Positions 58,145 through 64,000 of a stretch of DNA of 64,000 nt are shown piece by piece (position 1 is the stretch's first letter; every line of letters begins with the position of its first letter). The stretch covers positions 248,001 through 312,000 of the forward strand of contig NZ_WOTN01000003.1 of NCBI RefSeq assembly GCF_010993745.1, read 5' to 3'. Position numbers and translations under genes: made by a program. This DNA is from Fodinicola acaciae (lineage in GTDB: Bacteria; Actinomycetota; Actinomycetes; Mycobacteriales; HKI-0501). The notes under the pieces are model-generated. The model had not been told where the DNA came from and made no database searches. It worked only from the letters and a program-made list of their open reading frames with translations.

Positions 58145-58828
58145 ATGCCGAAGGTGGTGGATCCGGTCGAGCGCCGGCAACACGTGGCAGAGGCGGTCTG
58201 GCGAGTGATCAGCCGGGACGGCCTCGGACGTGCGTCGATGCGCCAGGTGGCGGCCGAGGCCGGCCTGTCACTGGGGTCGTTGCGGCACTATTTCGCCACG
58301 CACACCGAGTTGCTGACGTTTTCGATGCGGCTGGTCATGGACCGCGGCGCCGCGCGGTTGCGCGCGTTGGAGGAGCAGCGACCGGCCGACGGCGTGTTCC
58401 GGCGCGACCCGGTCGAGGTGGTCGAGACGGTGGTCAGCTCGGTGCTGCCGCTGGACGCGGAGCGGCAGCTGGAGTCGCAGGTGTGGTTGGCGTTCCTCGG
58501 CGCCACGGTCGCCGATCCGCAGCTGCGCGCGATCAGCGACGAGATCTATGACAACGTGCTGGCCATGGAGCGGATGATGCTCCACCAGCTCGTACGCTCC
58601 GGCGCCGCGTCCGGCCTGGATCTCGACCTGGAGGCGATGCGGCTGCACTCACTGCTCGACGGCCTGTCGGTCGGCGCGGTCACCCGGCCGGAGCGCGTCA
58701 CGGTCCGGCGGATCCGCGCGGTCGTACGCCGGCACCTGCGTTCTCTCTGTCAGGAGGGCGACGTCAGCGTCGCCGCGATCGCGCCAGCCGTGCAGACGAC
58801 CGCGAGAATGCCGAAGAGCACGGGATAA
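58145..58828 (+). CDS. TetR/AcrR-family regulator of the carotenoid oxygenase
   Basis: 227 residues. HTH: AEAVWRVISRDGLGRASMRQ, EAGLSLGSLRHYFATHTELL. C-terminal domain of the TetR_C type with LESQVWLAFLGATVADPQLR. Divergent from the carotenoid oxygenase over two palindromic sites. The 3' 79 nt overlap the convergent MFS gene, so the exact C-terminus (ARMPKSTG) is less certain. Confidence 0.88.
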   Translation: MPKVVDPVERRQHVAEAVWRVISRDGLGRASMRQVAAEAGLSLGSLRHYFATHTELLTFSMRLVMDRGAARLRALEEQRPADGVFRRDPVEVVETVVSSVLPLDAERQLESQVWLAFLGATVADPQLRAISDEIYDNVLAMERMMLHQLVRSGAASGLDLDLEAMRLHSLLDGLSVGAVTRPERVTVRRIRAVVRRHLRSLCQEGDVSVAAIAPAVQTTARMPKSTG

Positions 58829-59949
58829 CCACCGACGCCGGTGGCGATCACCGCACCGGCGCCGGGTGCGATGGCGGTGGCGATAGTGACCGGCGCCGAG
58901 AGGATGCCGTTGAGCCGGCCGTACGCGGCCGCACCCCAGCGGTCGCTGATCGCGGTGGCCTGCACCAATGTGTAGAGGCCGCGCGCCATGCCGGCCAGGA
59001 TCGCGACCGCGACCAACACGACCGGCGGTCCCGGCACCAGTGCGAGCAAAGCGGTCGTCGCCACCCCGGCCGCGAGGACCGCGACCGTACGCGGCACGGC
59101 CGAGACCCGCGCCAGCACCGGAGAGTAGAACAGCCGGCCGGCCACCTGGCCGGCACCGCCGAGGCCGAGGGCCCAGGCCGCCATGGTGGCGTCCATGCCA
59201 CGCGCGATCAGCAGCGGCACCTGGTTGACCACCACCGCGTACATCGCGAAACCACCAAGCGTCACCGCGGCCAGCAACGCGACGAAACCACGGCTGACCA
59301 CCACCGCGCCGACCGATGGGCTCGCGTCGGTGTCATGGCGCGGCGCCGGCGGCCACGGCAGCCGCAACACCGTGAGGTGGATCGGGATCGTCACCGTCGC
59401 GAGCACGACGGCGAGCACCAGGTACGCCCCGCGCCAGCCCAGCCAGCCGTCCAGAGCGGCGGCGAGCGGCGCGAACACGGTGCTGGCGAAGCCGGCGACC
59501 AACGTCAACGCGGTCAGCGCCTTGACCCGGTCGGGTCCGTACCACCGCGTCACGGCGGCGAACGACGGCGGATAGAAGGTGGCGGCCATCGCCGGACCGG
59601 CCAGCAGCCAGGCGGCGACGAACACCGGCAGCGTCGGCGCCAACGCGATCGCCACGACGGCAACGACACCGAGCACCGACCCGGCGCTCATCAGGCCGCG
59701 CGGACCGTGCCGGTCAAGCCACCGGCCGGCCGGGATGCCGACCAACGCGGACACCACCAACCCCGCGGAAAACGCGGCGGCCACGACCGACACCGGCCAG
59801 TGCGTCTGCGCGGTGATCGACGGCGCGAGCACCGGAAAGGCGTAGAAAAGCACGCCCCAGCTGGTGATCTCGGTCGTACACAGGCCGACCAGCGCGGTCC
59901 GCCGCGACGGCTTGGCCGTGACCAGGTCCTCGACGGAGGCATCGCTCAT
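58750..59949 (-). CDS. MFS transporter (12 TM), monocarboxylate/oxalate-like
   Basis: 399 residues from MSDASVEDLVTAKPSRRTAL. TM1 and TM2 are LVGLCTTEITSWGVLFYAFP and VSVVAAAFSAGLVVSALVGI; the motif-A loop is GIPAGRWLDRHGPRGLMSAG. The TM1 sequence G-x-x-x-T-E-I-x-x-W-G and the smaller size fit the monocarboxylate/oxalate-antiporter-like branch rather than the DHA2 group. A start at 59979 would add ten residues with little support. Monocistronic; convergent with and overlapping the TetR gene. Confidence 0.85.
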   Translation of the reverse strand: MSDASVEDLVTAKPSRRTALVGLCTTEITSWGVLFYAFPVLAPSITAQTHWPVSVVAAAFSAGLVVSALVGIPAGRWLDRHGPRGLMSAGSVLGVVAVVAIALAPTLPVFVAAWLLAGPAMAATFYPPSFAAVTRWYGPDRVKALTALTLVAGFASTVFAPLAAALDGWLGWRGAYLVLAVVLATVTIPIHLTVLRLPWPPAPRHDTDASPSVGAVVVSRGFVALLAAVTLGGFAMYAVVVNQVPLLIARGMDATMAAWALGLGGAGQVAGRLFYSPVLARVSAVPRTVAVLAAGVATTALLALVPGPPVVLVAVAILAGMARGLYTLVQATAISDRWGAAAYGRLNGILSAPVTIATAIAPGAGAVIATGVGGYPVLFGILAVVCTAGAIAATLTSPS

Positions 59950-60079
59950 CGCTCCAGACAAACCCGCCGGCGCGGCCACCGGCCGGCGGTGTCGCCAAAG
60001 TCACGGCGGTTGTCCTGATACGGCCCAAAATCACGGAGAGCCTTGTTATCGTTACGCGACACCCTCGGAAAGGACCGCG

Positions 60080-61531
60080 ATGGCCGGACCCGGGTTCGAG
60101 GAGCGTCCGGCGAGGGCCGCGGCGCGCAGACCGCGACAACGACAGCTGCCGCCAGAGGCCGGCGTGGCCGGTTTTCTCGCCGCCGTCCAACGTACGGCCG
60201 GCAACCGCGCCGCCGCCGCACTGGTCCGGCGGGTCCCGGTGCAACGCTGGCTCGAACGCACCGCCGACGGTTGGCAGGAAAACAACCGGCCACCGGTCGG
60301 CATGTATCGCTACACCGAGATGGTCGAAGGCGAAATGCACGGCTTCGAAAGTCCGGCGGCCGGCGGTCCGTTCGTGATGACCGACTGGCATCGTGACCGT
60401 ACGACCGTGCCTGGTCCCGAACGTGGACGGTCACCGGCTCGCGACGCGCCGGCCGGCCGTGGTGAGAAACGCCGCCGCAGTCCGAGCCCGCCGAGAAACG
60501 AGAAACCGAAACGTATCCGTGGCGGCAGCGACACCGAAGCCGAGCCGGAGCCGCAGTGGTACGACGACAGGCGCGGTCGTTGGCGCACCGGCCAGCCGGA
60601 TCCGCGCCGTTATCGACCGGCGACGCCGGACGATCGCCTGCGCAACGCCACCGACATGGAGCGGACCGCTGCCGAGCACGGCTATCCCGACGGTCGACGG
60701 CCGCCGGTCTTCGTCCGGCGGAAGTTCCGCCGCGTAGTGACGCCGCAGGCGCCCGATCCGCGCGGCCCCGGCCTGCGGATGCGCGACCGCGTCGGACGCG
60801 TCGCGTACGTGGACCGGCGCGGCGGCACTCCGCATCTCTCCGTCGTCATGCGACCGGGCGACGACCGGCTCACCCTCGCCGGCAACACCGGCAAGCGGCA
60901 CGTCACGACGGCCGATCGGGAGGCCGGTGAACGGCAGCTGGACGATGCGTACGGCGCCGGGCCGCTGCCGCGGGACCGGCGCCGCCGGCAGGATTATCTG
61001 AAGCTGCGTGCGCTCAAGTCGGGCGACTATCAGGCGACGCACGGTGGAATTCCCTCACTCGGCGACACCAGGCGCGCTCTGACGAAGTCGTCGAGATGGC
61101 TCAACGTCGACCGCGGCGGTCGCGGTCAGTCCGAGCACGGAGAGATGACCACCATCGGTGTCCTGCTGGCAGACCTGCGCCGCCGGCCGCCGGCCCCGCC
61201 AGGCCAGGTCGAGGAGCTGCCGGTCGGCGGGGTGAAATGCAGCTGCCGCGCCTGCCAGTGGGCCATCGACGCGTTCAACGCACACATCGGCCCGCGCTAC
61301 GGCTGTCGCCTCGCGGTCTCCGGAACGCACGGCTTGTTGTTTCCTGGCTGGAAAATGCCCGACTGGCTGCGCGACGACCGGACGGCCCGGGACGCGGTCG
61401 TCGAACAGGCTCGCCGAGCCGGCTGGCGCTTCGAGGACGGGGTCCTGGTCCCGCCGCGCGACTTCCGACAGGTGGACCGGGACCAGAATCCGGCCGATTC
61501 CGAATCCGAATGGGAGGAAATGTCAGACTAG
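60080..61531 (+). CDS. QRTAGN-motif protein with C-terminal deaminase-like domain (putative toxin/effector)
   Basis: 483 residues from an ATG with AAAGGA 6 nt upstream. Residues 27-57 carry the GFLAAVQRTAGNRAAAALV helix, a motif found near the N-terminus of many actinobacterial proteins linked to contractile injection systems (eCIS). There is a long charged, Arg/Pro-rich, probably disordered middle. The C-terminal 130 residues have the cytidine-deaminase signature: H353-G-E355 (SEHGEMTTIG) and C389-R-A-C392 (KCSCRACQWAID) 34 residues later, then GCRLAVSGTHGLLFPG. There is no signal peptide. No immunity gene is adjacent. Nucleic-acid or nucleotide deamination is inferred. Confidence 0.72.
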   Translation: MAGPGFEERPARAAARRPRQRQLPPEAGVAGFLAAVQRTAGNRAAAALVRRVPVQRWLERTADGWQENNRPPVGMYRYTEMVEGEMHGFESPAAGGPFVMTDWHRDRTTVPGPERGRSPARDAPAGRGEKRRRSPSPPRNEKPKRIRGGSDTEAEPEPQWYDDRRGRWRTGQPDPRRYRPATPDDRLRNATDMERTAAEHGYPDGRRPPVFVRRKFRRVVTPQAPDPRGPGLRMRDRVGRVAYVDRRGGTPHLSVVMRPGDDRLTLAGNTGKRHVTTADREAGERQLDDAYGAGPLPRDRRRRQDYLKLRALKSGDYQATHGGIPSLGDTRRALTKSSRWLNVDRGGRGQSEHGEMTTIGVLLADLRRRPPAPPGQVEELPVGGVKCSCRACQWAIDAFNAHIGPRYGCRLAVSGTHGLLFPGWKMPDWLRDDRTARDAVVEQARRAGWRFEDGVLVPPRDFRQVDRDQNPADSESEWEEMSD

Positions 61532-62481
61532 CGGATTTCCCTGATTCCACAGTCCTTTCCGGCTGATGGCTGGCTCGTTGCGACCAGGTCGAGCAGAAAT
61601 CCCTTGTGGTCGGTGTGTCCTACGACGTGCACCTCGCCACAGCTGTCCCTGGTGAACTGCCGCGAATAGTAAATGTGCTGCAGTCCACTTTGCGGGGTCC
61701 GATCGCCGGCGGCCCAGTCGAGGTCTTTCAGGCCCCAGTAGCGATCCGGTGCACAATGCTGGTTGGCGGCTTTGCGGTTGACATCGCCGGCGAAGACGGT
61801 CGGATACGTGCTTTGGTCCAGCAGCGTACGCAGGACCGAGCATTCCGCCGGGTTATGGTAATAGCCGCCGTCGTTTTGGGTCGTGAGCGACAGGTGCGCG
61901 GTGCAGACACGTACGCCCGAACCGAGCACGGCGCAGACGAAGGACCGATAGCCGTAATATGACGGCCCCGCCTCGAAATATCCGGCGGTGACCGAGCCGC
62001 TGGTCCCTTTCACCAGGATAGCGTTGACCGAGTCGCCACGTCCGACCGTACACTGCCGCGCGGCGGTGCCGTAGCCGGACGCGCCATTTCCGCGACCGGT
62101 CTCGAAGGCCTGATATGCGTACGGCAGGCCGAGATTCCGCAGCCCGGCGGCGATCGCCACCACGTCGGCACGGCAGCCTTCGCTGATGGTGACCGCGTCC
62201 GGTTGGAAGTCCCGCACCCGCGAGATGACCGACTGCCGCTTCGCCTCGGCCATCTGGGTTTCCGCCGGCTCGTAGCCGGCATCGCCAGGATGAAACTGGT
62301 TGGGGAAACAGCTGTCCGCCGGATGGGCGGGGTTGTAGATGTTCGAACCCCACATGCACATGTTCAGCTGGAAAACCCGGACGTGAGCCGGCGTGGCCGC
62401 CACGGCGGCCACGCCGGAAATCGACGTCAACAGTGCGGCGCCGATAATTCCGGCAATCGGCGCGTACCTTCGGACGAACAT
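61528..62481 (-). CDS. Secreted endonuclease/exonuclease/phosphatase-superfamily protein
   Basis: 317 residues with a signal peptide (PIAGIIGAALLTSISGVAAV). EEP fold: HVRVFQLNMCMWG at strand 1, DAVTISEGC (metal Glu), VCTAHLSLT, VFAGDVNRK (Asp/Asn), and GHTDHKGFLLDL with the catalytic Asp-His. Six or more cysteines suggest disulphides. Likely an extracellular DNase or sphingomyelinase-type phosphodiesterase. 3' end overlaps the putative toxin gene by 4 nt but on the opposite strand. Confidence 0.85.
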   Translation of the reverse strand: MFVRRYAPIAGIIGAALLTSISGVAAVAATPAHVRVFQLNMCMWGSNIYNPAHPADSCFPNQFHPGDAGYEPAETQMAEAKRQSVISRVRDFQPDAVTISEGCRADVVAIAAGLRNLGLPYAYQAFETGRGNGASGYGTAARQCTVGRGDSVNAILVKGTSGSVTAGYFEAGPSYYGYRSFVCAVLGSGVRVCTAHLSLTTQNDGGYYHNPAECSVLRTLLDQSTYPTVFAGDVNRKAANQHCAPDRYWGLKDLDWAAGDRTPQSGLQHIYYSRQFTRDSCGEVHVVGHTDHKGFLLDLVATSQPSAGKDCGIREIR

Positions 62482-62646
62482 TCACTCCTCCTCGTGCGAC
62501 AGATGCGTGGACGGCTGCGGACGTTACGTCCGGAGGCGATCGCCGGTCAGCATCTTTCAGGCTCAGCCAAAACGCTCGCGGATTCTTGACATGGAACGCC
62601 GTGTCGTTTTCCCTTGCTGCGGGGATCAGCGGAGAGGACATTGGTG

Positions 62647-64000
62647 ATGGCTCACCGAAAAGGCCGGCTGGCGCTGCTCATGGCTCTGTTGCTGGCAGGA
62701 ATGACGGCGAGCCCGCCGGCGGTCGCCGAGCCCGCCGGCGATCCGATCGTCGCGGCCGACGGCAACATTGTCGCCAATGGCGGCTTCGACGCGGGCGATC
62801 CGGCCGGACGGCCATCGCGGTGGATTCTCGGCGCCGCGCCGAGCCTGCAGAGCGCGAAACTGTCGACGACGGTCCACTCCGGACACGCGTCGTTGCAGAT
62901 CTCGGACAACGCGACCGACAACAACATCACCGTACGCAGCGAAAAACGCCTCGCCACCGCCGGCACGACCTACGCGGCAACGGCGTGGGTTCTCGGTGGC
63001 AGCGGCACGACCGCCTGGTTCTACCTGGAGTTCTGGGACGTGACCGGCGCCAGGTTGATCGCGGTCGACAAGCAGCCGGCGTTTTCCACCAGCTGGCAGA
63101 AAGTGCAGCTCAGCGCGACCGCACCGGCCGGCACCACACACGTGACCGTGGCAATATACGGCGCACAGGCGACTACTGGCGTTTCCTATTACGACGACGT
63201 GTCGCTTGTCGCGCAACGCGCGTACGATCCGCGGATCGGCGTCAACCGCGAGCTTTTCGTCGACGGCTACCGGATCGACTCGATGAGCGACGTCGGCCGC
63301 GTCGTCCATGCCGGCACCACCGGAAAACCGGTCATCAAAGCCGACCGGCCGTGGGAGAAAACCGTCTACATCTACGGCACGGTCGTGCAGGACGCGTCGA
63401 CGTACAAGATGTGGTACATGTGTTTCTCGCCGGCAGGTACGTACAACCTGTGTTATGCCACCAGCGCGGACGGCATCACCTGGACCAAGCCTGTCCTCGA
63501 CATCGTCGACTACGACGGATCCACGGCCAACAACATCGTCCTTCCCGGCGGCGGCACCGTCGTCTACGACCCGGACGCCACGGATGCCAACCGCCGCTAC
63601 AAGGCGATGAACTATGTCGCCAAGCCGCAGGGATATGACGTCTATTTCTCGCCGGACGGCCTGCACTGGACGGCGTCGACGGCAAATCCGGTCCTGCCGT
63701 ACGGCGATGTGTCCAATGTGGCCTATGACCGCGTCAACCACCAGTTTGTCGCCACCACGAAACAGCGTATGTTTCTCAGCCAGACACCCGGCACCAACGA
63801 CCGCGCCGCTTTCGTCTCGACCAGCAAGGATTTCGAGCACTGGACGACACCGACGCTGGCGGTGGAAGGCGACGCCGCCGACACCGCCGCGGCGGTTTCG
63901 CACGGCTCCATCGAAACGCAGATCTACGGCATGCCGGTGATCCCGTACGCCGGCACCTACCTCGGCCTGCCGTGGAGGTTCGAGATCAACAACTACGCCG
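62647..64000 (+). CDS. Secreted carbohydrate-active protein: CBM plus five-bladed propeller (3' end off the window)
   Basis: At least 451 residues before the right edge; translated by me since no stop occurs. Signal peptide MAHRKGRLALLMALLLAGMT. Residues about 38-190 are a jelly-roll carbohydrate-binding module (NIVANGGFDAGDPAGRPSRW; WYLEF-like FYLEFWDVTGARL; VSYYDDVSLVA). After this comes a propeller region with GH43/GH32-type blade edges: TYKMWYMCFSPAGTYNLCYA, SADGITWTKPVLD, VYFSPDGLHWT, SKDFEHWTTPT. Probably a secreted glycosidase. GAGAGG precedes the ATG; a GTG one codon upstream is an alternative. Confidence 0.82.
   Translation, partial: MAHRKGRLALLMALLLAGMTASPPAVAEPAGDPIVAADGNIVANGGFDAGDPAGRPSRWILGAAPSLQSAKLSTTVHSGHASLQISDNATDNNITVRSEKRLATAGTTYAATAWVLGGSGTTAWFYLEFWDVTGARLIAVDKQPAFSTSWQKVQLSATAPAGTTHVTVAIYGAQATTGVSYYDDVSLVAQRAYDPRIGVNRELFVDGYRIDSMSDVGRVVHAGTTGKPVIKADRPWEKTVYIYGTVVQDASTYKMWYMCFSPAGTYNLCYATSADGITWTKPVLDIVDYDGSTANNIVLPGGGTVVYDPDATDANRRYKAMNYVAKPQGYDVYFSPDGLHWTASTANPVLPYGDVSNVAYDRVNHQFVATTKQRMFLSQTPGTNDRAAFVSTSKDFEHWTTPTLAVEGDAADTAAAVSHGSIETQIYGMPVIPYAGTYLGLPWRFEINNYA

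Noticed and set aside
1-64000. CRISPR arrays or rRNA genes
   Set aside because: No regularly spaced direct repeats and no rRNA-like stretches were seen on either strand.

Overview
The window is high-GC DNA from a soil-type actinobacterium. Support comes from strongly GC-biased third codon positions, many GTG starts and start/stop-overlapping genes, Tat-like lipoprotein signals, an AfsR/SARP regulator, DUF222-HNH genes, an F420-type (LLM) oxidoreductase and a sigma-F/RsbW pair. It is ordinary chromosome with an accessory flavour: many one- or two-gene transport, secreted-enzyme and redox units, most paired with a divergent one-component regulator. There is no rRNA, no CRISPR array and no PKS/NRPS assembly line.

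Layout. 1-3.6 kb: a minus-strand export/uptake group (DHA2 MFS, siderophore-type binding lipoprotein, Bcr/CflA MFS cut by the left edge) facing a CGNR zinc-finger regulator whose last codons lie inside a miniature transposon. 3.7-7.2 kb: a LysR regulator divergent from a PLP ammonia-lyase-like enzyme, then a secreted M1 metallopeptidase. 7.3-11.3 kb: a small acidic protein, a methyltransferase, a secreted propeller-type protein and a secreted carboxylesterase. 11.3-11.7 kb: an integrase relic beside tRNA-Glu(CTC) and tRNA-Gln(CTG). 11.8-16.1 kb: an FAD monooxygenase, then a fumarylacetoacetate-hydrolase-family gene overlapping an ABC ATPase/permease pair. 16.1-21.7 kb: a repeat-rich spacer, a second M1 paralogue, a papain-like peptidase, a membrane protein, and a P450 facing a TetR regulator. 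21.7-25.6 kb: a 1012-residue AfsR-type regulator and its divergent neighbour.

25.6-32.8 kb is a coherent carbohydrate locus: DeoR/LacI-type regulator, ABC binding lipoprotein, two permeases, 2-hydroxyacid dehydrogenase and a DUF2264 protein, with a shared candidate operator (CGATCAAACG) before the regulator and before the transporter. 33.4-39.7 kb: LLM oxidoreductase plus SnoaL-like protein facing a MarR regulator; a 970-residue secreted protein carrying a subtilisin and a trypsin domain; an MBL hydrolase facing a TetR. 39.6-41.5 kb is decayed: a methyltransferase tail cut by a second miniature transposon, a frameshifted AraC gene and a response regulator with no adjacent kinase.

42.0-50.2 kb is a cell-envelope signalling block: two overlapping Hanks-type kinases with extracellular domains, a MacB-like ABC exporter operon with a peptidoglycan-binding adaptor and a lipoprotein, and a divergent histidine kinase with no adjacent response regulator. 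The orphan regulator and kinase probably belong together, since TGAAACAG motifs precede both. 50.2-54.2 kb: a secreted CocE-type hydrolase, then a general-stress module (DUF3140 and DUF2795 genes back to back, both with sigma-F/B-like promoters, next to a sigma factor and its RsbW-like partner). 54.4-56.1 kb: a DUF222-HNH gene with a leaderless promoter that is copied as a fragment at 41.9 kb, followed by an IS630 transposase relic. 56.1-60.0 kb: a membrane protein and carotenoid oxygenase facing a TetR, and an MFS transporter. 60.1-61.5 kb: a QRTAGN-motif protein with a C-terminal deaminase-like domain, the strongest candidate here for an undescribed effector/toxin. 61.5-64 kb: a secreted nuclease/phosphatase-fold protein and a secreted glycosidase-like protein cut by the right edge.
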